Positions 42,811 through 52,785 of a DNA stretch of 64,000 bases are shown one piece after another (position 1 is the stretch's first letter; the number at the start of each line of letters is the position of its first letter). The notes below the pieces were generated by a model. That model ran no database searches. It saw only the letters and a program-made list of their open reading frames with translations, and was not told the origin of the DNA. The stretch is from Lotus japonicus (Eukaryota > Streptophyta > Magnoliopsida > Fabales > Fabaceae), in assembly GCF_012489685.1 (NCBI RefSeq), contig NC_080044.1, forward strand, positions 31,104,369 to 31,168,368, written 5' to 3'. The translations under genes and the position numbers were made by a program.

Positions 42811-43810
42811 GGCTCGTTTTGTATAATGTATAATATAAGGCCTGATAGTATAAGGTCTGATAGTATTAGACCTGATAAAATTTTAATACTATACAACGTT
42901 TGTCATACACAGTATAAGTTATCATTTCGTTTAAATTAATATAAACCTATGTTTCGTGAAATATTGAATAATGATAGGTATTATAAAAATGAAGATGGTG
43001 TTAGTGGGTGATAGGATGGAAGTGGCTGGCGAGTTGGCTGCCACAATGGCGGTGGCGGTGATGGAGGGTGGTGGTTGTAGAGGTGGCAATGGTGATGTTG
43101 AGTGGTGACGATGGTGGAGGGAGGTGGTTGTGGTGGTAGCGATGACGATGGAGGTAGAGGGTGGTGGAGGCGGTGATCATGGTGTTGGTGGAGCTATTGT
43201 GGTGATGCTAGTGTCGTGGAGCAGTGGTGGAGTTAGAAGGTGATGGTGCTAGAGGTGGATGTGATGGAGGTAGAGGGAGGTGGTTGTGGCGGTAGTGGTG
43301 GTGGTGGGGCGTGGCGGTAGTAGTGGTGATGGTGCTATATTGAATATTTTAATTTCACTCAAGTTATTTATCATCTTTAAAATATAATATTAATTTTTAC
43401 TTATTTAATTTTCTATATTTTTATTAAGTTAAATAGAATAAAACAAATAATTTGTAATTTATAATATAAAATTATTTATTTTATTTCAAAGTAGTAATTA
43501 TTTGTGTGCGGGAACAGTGTACATATGAGTCAAGTGTGATACCTGATAAGTAAATAGGTTAAGTAAAAGACATATAAGGCTAAATGTGGAATTTTAATAA
43601 AATAATAAGGATAAAAATGAGAATATATTTAATAAGCTATAAGCTTTAAGCTTTAAGCTACCTGAGATAGCTTATAGCTTAAAGCTTAAAGCTACTGAAA
43701 TAAGTTCTTTCACCAAACACTTTTATAGAGCTTTTAAACTAGTCAAATAAGCTTAAAACTAGTCAAATAAGTTATAAGCTAGTTGAAATGTCATACCAAA
43801 CATAGCCTAT
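42811..43810. mobile_element. Possible MITE-like element with GGTGGTGG interior
   Basis: The left edge GGGCTCGTTTTGTATAATG and the right edge ACCAAACATAGCC form a weak inverted pair (GGCT..GTTTTGT versus GGCTATGTTTGGT). The inner right part is packed with TTATAGCTTAAAGCTTAAAGC palindromes like those in the Tourist MITE at 12938. The centre (43005-43330) is an irregular GGTGGTGGAGG/GATGGTG purine-rich minisatellite. It may be two overlapping elements. No clean target duplication is seen. Confidence 0.35.
43005..43330. repeat. GGTGG/GATGGTG minisatellite-like tract
   Basis: Irregular repeats of GGTGGTGG, GGTGGCGG, GATGGAGG and GTGGTGATG over about 325 bp, strikingly G-rich on the top strand within AT-rich surroundings. 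It translates to glycine/valine repeats but stops occur and no gene is assigned. Confidence 0.65.
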
Positions 43811-44186
43811 GTCGTCAAAGTTTGGCTAACTTCTCCAAAATCAATCAAAGCAATAATCCTTTCCTAGCCAGCGTCTTTCTATATGAGCATGGGCAAACAT
43901 CTCTTTGAGACCTTGCTTCTTGGACATATCCATTAATTTATATTTGTTTTAAGTTTTCAAATTACAGTTTTTCTTTTTTAACTTTGTAAAACATCTCATT
44001 CAAAAAATTTGTATATATCATTTTTTATTTCTTTTAAAAATTATTTTATATAAGAAAATTAAATCAAAACTTAAAGTGGTAAGAGCTTAGGGACATGTGA
44101 ATTGGGTGGGGAGATTCAGGGATCAATATCTGTATGGTGCAATTTATTTTTTCGATGTATTAAAAAAATTCTCGCAAATAAAATTT

Positions 44187-44190
<4 letters not shown>
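43811..44190. other. AT-rich spacer
   Basis: No gene or element is recognised in this stretch. Open frames here are short and run into the TA repeat. Confidence 0.45.

Positions 44191-44243
<53 letters not shown>
44191..44243. repeat. (TA)n microsatellite
   Basis: About 26 uninterrupted TA dinucleotides. Confidence 0.95.
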
Positions 44244-44245
<2 letters not shown>

Positions 44246-44380
44246 CCAGAAATTCCTGATTAATATAATTAATAATCATATTTATTTAATCACTAAAAAC
44301 GAATCTATACATCAAGCACCAAAATCAAAATATTTATACATCAATTTTTATTCAATTCATTTAAATTCTAGAATATAATT

Positions 44381-44945
44381 TCTCCTTCTCACCGTAAGTG
44401 GGGTCGGCCGAAAAAGGTTATTGGTCGTGGTAGGAATAAGAAAGTCCTTGGATTCACTAGACATCGTTGGAAGAAGAAAGTGTTTGAGGATATAATTACT
44501 GAGGATCTGCAGTTGCCGGTGTTTTCGGATGCCACACCTAGTTTTGAGGAGAGGAGGGGTGCGCTTATTATGGGTTGTGATGATTCTGTGCGCACGCGAG
44601 CTACTAATGTCTGGAGATTGGTAAATCCTGTGCCTTGGTTTTTTCAGGCACGGACGAGGAGGCTATTGAGGCATGTGTAACACATCTTAAGGCGTCTCAT
44701 CCCGAGAGATATGGTGGGGGGTAGGGTTTTATCTCTGCTGGTCGGGTTTTGGTTTCGCAGTGAGGGCTCGTTTTTTCTAATAATTTGGTTGTTGTTGGCT
44801 TGTCGTAGTTGCTTTCGTTTTTCGTTGTCGTTTTGTTCGTTTGCTTTCGTCTTTTCTTCGTGCTTTCATTGTATTGCCCATTGTCAAGAGGGCTTGTTTC
44901 CTGACTTTGATTAGTATATCATCTCTTTTGCTTTCAAAAAAAAAA
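44381..44945 (+). mobile_element. LINE-like retroposon fragment (ORF1-like end plus 3' tail)
   Basis: A frame opens with basic AT-hook-like sequence (KWGRPKKVIGRGRNKK) and continues to HV stop at 44678-44680 (frame ATG at 44480). A 3' untranslated region and an oligo-A (44937-44946, CTTTCAAAAAAAAAA) follow. Basic GRPK motifs occur at the C-terminus of plant LINE ORF1 proteins, but RT is absent. It may be an internally deleted copy or a different retroposon. Family assignment is tentative. Confidence 0.4.
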
Positions 44946-45315
44946 ATTATAATGTATAACTAATTTGTAGATATTATAAAGATTTTCATACTCTCAACCA
45001 ATCAAATTTTGATCGTTGATTGTATAAAGATTTTTAATACTATGAAGTATCAAACAATGAAATCTCAAATTATTTTATAAATATTATTATCAACACATGC
45101 ATGATATATGCATTGTATATATTATTCTGTTAATATTTTATCAGTTTTTTAAAAGCAAAAGTTATATAATCGTTTATGTTATTAGGGTTTATTATTATTT
45201 TTTTGTTGTTGAAATAATTAGGGTTTATTATTGAACCTTCAGGTATGTAACAAAAAAATATATTATTGAACCTTCAGGACAGTTTCAAAAAAAAAGAACC
45301 TTCAGGTTAAGCTTG

Positions 45316-45500
45316 TGGAGAAAAGACTCTGGTACCGATTGGGATCTGTTGGGATTGAGGCTCTATCGGGTTGCTGTTTGTTTTCTGGTAGCAGCAGCGT
45401 TGAATCCCCTTTTGGAATTGCTCTTGGTTTTGTTCCTGTCCTGTTTCTTGGTCCCGTTTTCTTTTCTCTCTGGTTGTGCTTGGCCTTCCAAAAAAAAATT
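45316..45500 (+). mobile_element. 5'-truncated LINE 3' tail upstream of the F-box gene
   Basis: GGAGAAAAGACTCTGG...CTTGGCCTTCCAAAAAAAAA looks like a LINE 3' end with poly(A) (about 45490-45498). Short copies of TTGAACCTTCAGG or GAACCTT occur on both sides (45230, 45266, 45296; 45499, 45515), so the site was already repetitive and was duplicated again on insertion. The tail ends about 42 bp before the F-box ATG. Confidence 0.55.
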
Positions 45501-45541
45501 GAACCTTAAAAAAATTGAACCTTCTCGTTTTCGCTGTGCTC

Positions 45542-46675
45542 ATGATGAACCTCCTTATTCCACTTAAGCTCCCGCAATACCTCCCTCAAGAACTTATTGT
45601 GGAAGTCCTATCATGGCTTTCGGTGAAAGACCTCATACGATTTAGGTGCGTTTGCAAGTCTTGGAACTACCTCATCATCTCTGATGCTACCTTCATCAAG
45701 TTGCACCTTCGAAGATCGGCATCACGGAATCCTCACCTCTTGTTACAGAACCGCAATGGCAAGGTCGTACCCTTCTCGATAAGTCGTTTAGTGGAGAATT
45801 CATTGACCACACTTCCTGATGATCCTCTCTACGCGTTGGAGAATGATCGGTTGATCTGCCAGAGCAAGGTTGTCGGTTCATGCAACAGACTGATATGCTT
45901 TCATGGTTATTCAATAAGTCCTGAAGAGTACTGGCTTTGTTTCCGGAACCCGGCCACCAGGTTAATAACCGAAAAACTAGGATCTTTTCATCCAAAGGGC
46001 TCCATTATCAATACCAACTTTGGTTATGATAACTCAACCAATACTTTCAAAGTTGTGGTCTTTGAGAAGGATTATTCAAAAGAAAGGAGACTTCAGACGA
46101 GAGTTTTCACCTTAGGTTGTAATCTTTGGAGGGACGCTCAAAATTTACCTACGGGAGTTCTGTACTGTAGGGATCAGAAACCAAATGACGAAGTGAATTT
46201 GAGGGGCACTCTTAACTGGTTGGCACATCAAAGTAAGGCTATTGCCGTTGAGCAATTTGTAATTCTCTCATTTGATCTCGGTAGTGAGATGTTCACCCAA
46301 TTTCCGCTGCCTCTGGGTTTTGATGAAACATACCCGCCATTTATTGGGACTTTGAACGACTATATGTGCTTATCTCATGTTTGGAAGAAAACCCATTATG
46401 TTATATGGCAGATGAAGGAGTTTGGGGTTGAAAAGTCTTGGACTCAACGGTTCAAGATTAGATTTGAGGATCCTTTTAGCGATGGCTTCAAATATCAATT
46501 GTTTCCATTGTGCTTTTACAAGGGTGACACACTCATATTGTCAAGCTTTGAGCACAATCAAGAAGCAATACTTTGTAATAGTAGAGATAATAGAACTGAG
46601 ATAATTAAAATGACAAATGTTTGGTGGTCGTTTGCCGGTTACGTTGAAAGCTTGATTTCACCTTATGGAAAGTAG
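45542..46675 (+). CDS. F-box protein with F-box-associated (FBA) domain
   Basis: A single-exon, intact 377-residue protein. The first ATG in frame is 45542 (MMNLLIPLKLPQYLPQELI); an upstream TTG extension is disregarded. The F-box lies at about residues 11-55: LPQELIVEVLSWLSVKDLIR and CVCKSW. It should bind SKP1 and act as the substrate-recognition subunit of an SCF ubiquitin ligase. The rest is the FBA type-1-like domain: VVGSCNRLICFHGY, WLCFRNPATR, FGYDNSTNTFKVVVF, LRGTLNWLA and VILSFDLGSEMF are the usual landmarks. Length matches the F-box/kelch-repeat At3g23880-like family common in legumes. The substrate is unknown. A retroposon tail lies directly upstream, so the promoter is partly element-derived or displaced. 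Confidence 0.9.
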   Translation: MMNLLIPLKLPQYLPQELIVEVLSWLSVKDLIRFRCVCKSWNYLIISDATFIKLHLRRSASRNPHLLLQNRNGKVVPFSISRLVENSLTTLPDDPLYALENDRLICQSKVVGSCNRLICFHGYSISPEEYWLCFRNPATRLITEKLGSFHPKGSIINTNFGYDNSTNTFKVVVFEKDYSKERRLQTRVFTLGCNLWRDAQNLPTGVLYCRDQKPNDEVNLRGTLNWLAHQSKAIAVEQFVILSFDLGSEMFTQFPLPLGFDETYPPFIGTLNDYMCLSHVWKKTHYVIWQMKEFGVEKSWTQRFKIRFEDPFSDGFKYQLFPLCFYKGDTLILSSFEHNQEAILCNSRDNRTEIIKMTNVWWSFAGYVESLISPYGK

Positions 46676-47024
46676 TTAAGTTCTTATACAACAATTTACT
46701 CATCTTAGTTTATGTTAAATTTTGTTTTTTTTTCGAAATCATTGTCATTTCATATACAAGAATCAAATGATGACATATCCTTAAACTGTGTTATTATTTC
46801 TTAAGATGGTTTAATGATATTGTTGAATGATTATTTATCAGGTTGTTCGCTGTTAGTGGTTGGACAACCTTTAATTTGAATTGAATGAATTTGCTTTGAT
46901 TTTATACTTATGGTAAAATTCTAAACGTTTTAAAGGGGCATATAAGCTGATGTTTTGGCTTCTATGCCCCGTTCTATTTAATATATTATTCAATTTATTT
47001 CAACAACAAAAAAGAATCATAAAG
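46676..47024. other. F-box 3' flank
   Basis: AT-rich likely 3' untranslated region and flank of the F-box gene, up to the target duplication of the solo LTR. Nothing else is recognised. Confidence 0.5.
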
Positions 47025-47029
47025 GGAGG
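47025..47029. repeat. Target duplication GGAGG, left
   Basis: GGAGG precedes the LTR start TGTAAGACCC and is repeated exactly at 50466-50470. Confidence 0.88.
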
Positions 47030-47733
47030 TGTAAGACCCAGGATTTTAGAATTAAATAAATAATTAATTTCCAACTCACGCATAGGATTTTGTGTAAGCG
47101 CGAGGGGAACTTGACTTGTGTTTGATGTTTGGATTAGTATTATGAAGAAGAAAATTCAGGAAATGACTAAGAATGGTACTATAGTCGCTATAGTTTATAG
47201 CACGAGTTTTATTCACTTCCGCCTTAGGGCGAAAACGTTAGTTAAAGGCTAATCTGCTCTTAAAGCACTATAGAAGCATAATTCAAAAATATTCAGAGGA
47301 ATATAAGAACTTCTCTTATTCCCTTCCATGACGAGTGTTTCGATAAGAAACCCTGGACTGTACGAACGATCGATTTCGATTCTCGGAAGTTTGCCGAAAC
47401 CGAGTTCCTGGTAACTCAAGAACCTTAAAACGAACTGTAGATGAAGACTTTTTCTATTCGGAGCTTCAAATGAAGATTCCACACGCGTACACCCATTTCT
47501 TTCGATGTTTCCAATCTTTCTTCAGAAGGAAGTTTCTGCATCCGACATTCGCTGCAAAAAGTAGTTTTTCGGGTTGAATTATTTCATACCGCTTTTTGGA
47601 TCGTTCCATTTATTCCAAAACCTTGATTCAAGTTCTCGAAATTTGACATCGGAAACCCGCTTAGAATTCACGGAGGATTGCACAGGAAAAATCAGAATCG
47701 GAAAATATTCGTTTTGCCGCGATTTCACCAATC

Positions 47734-47741
47734 TATAAATA
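47734..47741 (+). promoter_or_regulatory. Solo LTR TATA box
   Basis: TATAAATA in CAATCTATAAATAGTTG, 0.7 kb into the LTR as in related copies. Confidence 0.6.
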
Positions 47742-49144
47742 GTTGAATTTCAAAATTTCTTCATCCTCTGCACCCATTTGGCCGTCGCTTTGAGGGAGAA
47801 GGAGAGGAGGAGAGGAAAATTCCATTTCTTGCCCGATCGTCGTGCTGTTCGTTGCTACGCGTAGACCTCGAGGTACTGATGCTATTCCTTACCTCTGATC
47901 GTAAATTCTGTCGCTTTTCTCTATGTCTTTATGTGCTCAAAGTTTTGAGCTTTTTGTAAAAGTATCCAAATAACTTGATTTCTCTGTCTAAACTTATTCC
48001 CTACGTGCCCAAGAGCATGAATATCCAGTTGCTTTTCGCTGAATCTCGCCGAATCGTCGCAGAGGTCCAATTTTCTGAAAATACCCATTTTTGGGTAAAA
48101 GCTTCTTTTTTTGGATCAAAAACTCTCGACTGAGCTTAGCGTCAGTAGGATTAGTCGTCACAATCGTCGTTGGTATCGACCTCATCCAATTTATTTTTCA
48201 AAATTCTGATTTTGAGTTTCCGAGCTAAAAATCTTGACCAAAATACCCCTGTTCTAGTTTTCGATCCGATAATTTTTCTGAGAGTTTCCCTGGCCTAGAT
48301 ATCGCCTAAGAATACCTAGGAATTAAATTAGATCGAAGAAAAAGTTCGGAAACCCTATTTTTGAGAGTGGCCGAAACCTGTTTGTTAGGGTACCGTGTCC
48401 AAAAATAATTTTTGGGTCTGTATGACCTAAGCCATTGCGTAGCTCTTTCAATTATCGAAATTTTGGCGTTGGTTTCGTGTCATTCCGAGTTCTGTAGCTC
48501 GAGTTATGCGCATTTTAGCGAAAACATGTCTTATTGTCCATTCGTGCCTAAATGTCGAACTCTACAGCTTCGAAAGCTTCTTTTCGGGTTTTGATAGTTT
48601 TATTAGTTGTATTGTTTCATAGCGACTAAGCAATGATACTTTGCTTAAGGTTTGGAACGAGTTGAGCTGAGGAAAGAGACTTTGGAGCAATTGGTGAGGT
48701 TTCACAACTGAGGAGGACGCCCAGGGAACTTGCTGAGTTCGGGAGCTTTATTTTGGATTGGACTGAGATGTTGAGGTTGGATGGAGAAATTGGCTAAGGT
48801 AAGGGTAACTCAGTTTTAGAGTGTCCTTGAGTCTTGCATGTATTTATCGCACTGCCTGCGTTTGAGATGAAGATGTTTATATTGATTGACATTTGATTAT
48901 GACTGTTGTGCTGAACTGGGAAAATGTTTTCTGGAGGCTTCGGCCGAGGGAACTTATTGAGACGTGTGTCTCCGTTTTCTGAGAGGCTTCGGCCGTTTAC
49001 TGGTTTCTGTCATTGAACTGAGTTGGTATGCAATTGAATTGAGTTATGTTCGTTGATAATAGGAATAACATGTGGTTACTCCGAATAAATCATTGGTTTG
49101 GGCATTGTTGTTGATTGACTTGGCATATAGGGCTTGGTCTTTAA

Positions 49145-49530
49145 GTGGCGATGAGGTGGGGTGTGGTCCCACGTGATTGTCCCGTCTTTCGAGACGTTAT
49201 AAAGTGGCGATGAGGTGGGGTGTGGTCCCGCGTGATTGTCCCGTCTTTCGAGACGTTATAAAGTGGCGATGAGGTGGGGTGTGGTCCCGCGTGATTGTCC
49301 CGTCTTTCGAGACGTTATACAGTGACGATGAGGTGGGGTGTGGTCCCGCGCGATTGTCCCGTCTTTCGAGACGTTATACAGTGGCAATGAGGTGGTGTGT
49401 GGTCCCGCGTGATTGTCCCGTCCTTCGAGACGTTATACAGTGGCGATGAGGTGGGGTGTGGTCCCGCGTGATTGTTCCGTCCTTCGAGGCGTTACTTAGT
49501 GACAGTGGAGTGGATATTTTCACAGGACTG
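49145..49530. repeat. 59-bp tandem array in the solo LTR
   Basis: GTGGCGATGAGGTGGGGTGT...CGTCTTTCGAGACGTTATA repeats with a 59-bp period from starts at 49145, 49204, 49263, 49322, 49381 and 49440; a degenerate seventh starts at 49499. Units are nearly identical. Each contains the inverted repeat CGTCT-TTCG-AGACG. Confidence 0.95.
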
Positions 49531-49559
49531 TCCCGTCTTGCGAGACGTTATTGTTTGAT

Positions 49560-49960
49560 TGATATTGTTGAGGATTATTGATATCTGATTTGTTGTTATA
49601 TTTTTGAGGATTATTGATATCTGATTTGTTGTTATATTGTTGAGGATTATTGATATCTGATTTGACGTTATATTGTCAAGGTTGTTGACATCTGATTAGA
49701 TGTTATAGATTGAGGTTGCTGTTATTTGATTTGATGTTATATTGTTGAGATTATTGTCATAAGATTTGATTCTATACTGTGGAGGTTGTGGATATCTGAG
49801 TTGTTATATGCTGTTGAGTTGATGTCTGAATAAATGTTACATGTTGTTAAGTTGTTGATATCTGAGTTAATATATAGGTTGTTAAGTTGCTGATATCTGA
49901 GTAGAAATATTGTTGAGGTTGTTGATAGTTGATTTAAATCTATATTGTTGAATATATGTC
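49560..49960. repeat. Decayed GTTGAGGTTATTGATATCTGA repeats
   Basis: About ten imperfect units of 30-40 bp built on TTGTTGAGGATTATTGATATC and TGATTTGTTGTTATA follow the 59-bp array. The first three units are almost identical and later ones are worn. Confidence 0.75.
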
Positions 49961-50465
49961 GTCATCTATCTTGAATTAGGTTGCTAGCGTATGTGCCATG
50001 TTATGCACTTATATCTGAATAACATGTTTTTCTCTTTCATATGTGGTAATGACATGGAGTTAACCCTTTCTATTTGCTACTTGTTGTTTGGGCGCTTAAC
50101 GCTATTAGGCGATGGAGAATCTTCGATGGAGCTTGACCTTCGTACGAGTCGGAGAGGAGAACTTGAAGAACTGTAGAAGACTTGCAGAATATAGTCGGGT
50201 GTAGAGTTAGAGCCTTGAGTTAGAGAGCTAACCATTATTGGTTTAAGCTTGCATAACGGGTTTAGAAATTTATATTTGAGGTTTCGGGTACTCGCCTTGT
50301 TCAAGGCTTGATGTAAATCCCTTTGTAGTTGGGAGTATACATGACATGTTTTGGAAATACATTTGAAAAGAAAAAATATATACTCGTGTTTATAAATCAT
50401 TTAGAAAATATTGCATATTTAATTTAATAGGTTACTAAGTGACACCCGAAAATCGGGGCGTTACA

Positions 50466-50470
50466 GGAGG
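50466..50470. repeat. Target duplication GGAGG, right
   Basis: Exact copy of 47025-47029, directly after the LTR end TTACA. Confidence 0.88.
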
Positions 50471-50500
50471 GAATAGAATGTCGATTTAACTGATAATGAC

Positions 50501-50880
50501 TGTAACACCCCGACTTTCAGGGTCATAGCATTCTAGCATTTCGTTGTAAGGTAAAATGCAACAGAATTTTCAGGTTTAGTTCAACAAAAACAAAAACTAT
50601 GATAGCTAAATGAAACTAAGGAGAGGAAAATCTGGAAAATCATAAAAATGGAGATTAACTTGGGAAATTACGCAGGATTACGGTGGTCGTGATCATCGTC
50701 GAAAGAGTCATGGAAATCGTCGACTTCTTCGACCTGCAACTCCTCGAGATCGAGCTCGCGAATCTGCTCGATTTGGTACCGCTCCCTCTCGAGGATTCTT
50801 CTGTCGTCCTCTTCCATTTTCCAGTGCTAGTGCTAGGGTATGGTTGTGTCCGAAGCGAGAGGAACGAATGAATGAAAAAT
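50501..50880 (-). mobile_element. LTR end fragment of another gypsy element
   Basis: TGTAACACCCCGACTTTCAGG is the reverse of a gypsy LTR end (compare TGTAACACCCCGATTTC at 57857). The following 380 bp include a short acidic ORF and then fade into unrelated DNA. The other end was not found. Confidence 0.55.
50668..50817 (-). CDS. 49-residue acidic ORF in LTR fragment
   Basis: On minus, ATG at 50817 to TAA at 50668. It starts MEEDDRRILERERYQIEQIR and ends in a His/Asp-rich DDDHDHRNPA. Nearly all residues are charged and the first half is helical in character. It sits in the same part of an LTR where other copies in this window have acidic ORFs. No family is recognised, and it may be non-functional. 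Confidence 0.4.
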   Translation of the reverse strand: MEEDDRRILERERYQIEQIRELDLEELQVEEVDDFHDSFDDDHDHRNPA

Positions 50881-51750
50881 GTAGCAACGAACCAAACGTA
50901 TCATAGAGCCTTTGTGTTTCGATTTATATAGTTATATTCTATGTTTTCATGTCGATTGCAATATGCTATCAGAACTGCTATTTGGCACGACTGGCCACCA
51001 ACAAACAGAATATCAATATGCTACCAGTGGCTTCACTACATTTTGCACTAATCAATTATTTGGTGTTGATCCAGTAGGATAGCTCAAATGTTTAAAAAAT
51101 TGTTGGTTATTTCAAGAGGGTGAGTTAAAGAATATAATTTTATTTGTATTGGATTGTTTACGCGAATCTGTGATATGTACTCTACAATATACATATTTTT
51201 TGGTTCATTTAACATGGGTGAGATAGAAAGGGCGAGGCTAAGGGCGTTCGAGACGTCATGATTCGTCATAGAGAGGAAATTAAACATGATGATTATATAT
51301 TTTGGAAAAACTAATTATTATTTTGCAGTTGAGACAAGTAAAAGACAGGTAACAGGTCATACTAAGCGAGGCTATGAGTGAAGACTAGTGGCAATCTGCT
51401 TTAGAAATGCGAGCATGACTTTAGGTGAGCATGACTTGATGGGCGAGCTTCATGGAGAGTCGTGAAGGGTAGCATGCAACAATGGAGATTCGAGATATTT
51501 AAGACACTTTGCCTTCATGCTTCAGACACAGTGTCTTGTGAACTTGTGGGCTAGTTAGATACTTCTCAGATATAGGACCGCCTAGGATGTCCTCAAGAGA
51601 GGCGATTTCCCTCAAGATGACCTGCTTATGGACATGGTGAGGTGAGTGGGGAATCCCTCACGGGTGAGTCACTTAGCTTGGTCAAGCCCTTAGACACGAT
51701 TTCATCATTCGGCAGACGATTTCTTCAGGTGTGGGCGGTTCAACGTCACT
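50881..51750. other. Spacer
   Basis: No gene is recognised between the LTR fragment and the 59-bp-like repeats. Confidence 0.45.
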
Positions 51751-51752
51751 GA

Positions 51753-51930
51753 TGTTTATTAGTCACCCTTGTTGGCGAGCTGTATGTTTATTCCGCCATT
51801 GTTGGCACTTATGTTTATTAGTCGCCCTTTTCTGCGAGTCGTATGTTTATTGCGCCGTTGTTGGCACTTATGTTTATTAATCGCCCCTATAGTGGGTTGT
51901 ATTTTTAGTACGCCATGTTGGCGACCTATA
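51753..51930. repeat. Diverged ~59-bp tandem repeat
   Basis: Three units starting ATGTTTATTAGTCRCCCTT at 51753, 51812 and 51870. Each has two related halves (GTATGTTTATT...GCCNTTGTTGGCACTT). Divergence is higher than in the array of the solo LTR and the sequence is unrelated to it. Confidence 0.7.
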
Positions 51931-52035
51931 TGCTTTATAGAGTATAAGCTCTCTTGTGAAAGTCGAGATTAGAGCGGTGCTGTCCGAAAGTGGCAAGAGA
52001 TGCTTAGTCTTTTTTTTTAAGGTTAAGAGCTGCTT

Positions 52036-52450
52036 AGTCATGACAAGAGAAATGACTGGATTATTCAAACAAACATCTATGCCAATGGAAGTGTCAGCAC
52101 AAAATGAGAAGAGAAATTATCCCTGGTTGGCTCGTTCGACCCAACACAGCAGCATCATTATTACAACATCTTATGGAACAGTTATCACACAGTCAAAGAC
52201 AAATTGAGGTTTCCTTTTCAGCTTTTAAAGATAGCAAAATGGAATGACTCTTGTTAATTAATAAAAGATACAAATTTATTTAATTTGGTTGGTTCTTAGT
52301 GGATAATATTCCAGTGAGGAATTCATACACAGAAACACATACCCTTTAATTTACCCCTCAAAGCCAAAGTCAGTGTATGACACAATTTACTAAGTAATCA
52401 CATCATAGATTGCAACCATAGACTGGGCAAGAAGGAAACTGAGCTGAATA
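52036..52450 (+). pseudogene. Inverted partial copy of the XTH gene
   Basis: On the plus strand, 52036-52192 matches XTH exon 3 (HDKRNDW then [33 protein letters not shown]). 52193-52305 matches the intron after it, including AAAATGGAAT and the TTCTTAGTGG acceptor region. 52306-52450 matches exon 4 (LVDNIPVRN; later CATAGACTGGGCAAGAAGG, the ATMDWARRK region). It carries frameshifts, stops and deletions. Because the intron is retained, it arose from DNA, not from mRNA. It lies tail-to-tail with the live gene, whose stop is 336 bp to the right. Confidence 0.82.
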
Positions 52451-52785
52451 TTACTCATTATTATTGCTCATTATTATTATTAAAATTTATACAGAAGCAC
52501 AATGAAACTATAGTATATTTTCACTGTCATTTTTCTGTTCAAATAATTTCTAACTCTCTCATGCAACTTTTAAGCCAAAGAACTTACAGCAATATCATTA
52601 CTCCTGAAGCAGGTTAAAAAAATTATAATTTTATTGGAAAAATTAGGGGAAAAGAATTCCTGGAAATTATTTATCATCAAGGGATAAAATGTGATGAAAT
52701 TTATAAAATGTATTTACTATATATGTCATTGATAATTTGTAAATAATTTCAGGAATTTTTCTTTTCGTAATTTTTCTCAATTTGT

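Larger units (their letters stand above)
47030..50465 (+). mobile_element. Solo LTR of Tekay-type gypsy family
   Basis: 3436 bp running from TGTAAGACCCAGG to ATCGGGGCGTTACA (TG...CA), with perfect GGAGG duplications on both sides and no internal region. It therefore arose by recombination between the two LTRs of a full element. It resembles the LTRs at 1-3487 and 57857-61991 in many blocks (CTTACCTCTGATCG, CCAAAATACCCCTG, CGTCGTTGGT, terminal CGAAAATCGGGGYGTTACA) but is a distinct subfamily, with a 59-bp tandem array. The TATA box is at 47734-47741. Confidence 0.93.

Noticed and set aside
44097..44378. ORF with a long Ile/Tyr repeat
   Set aside because: Produced by translation of the TA microsatellite at 44191-44243.
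49145..49530. Regular 59-bp array as possible CRISPR or satellite
   Set aside because: No unique spacers, and it is confined to the solo LTR.
51956..52207. 83-residue plus-strand ORF as an independent gene
   Set aside because: It is an out-of-frame reading of the inverted XTH exon-3 copy.
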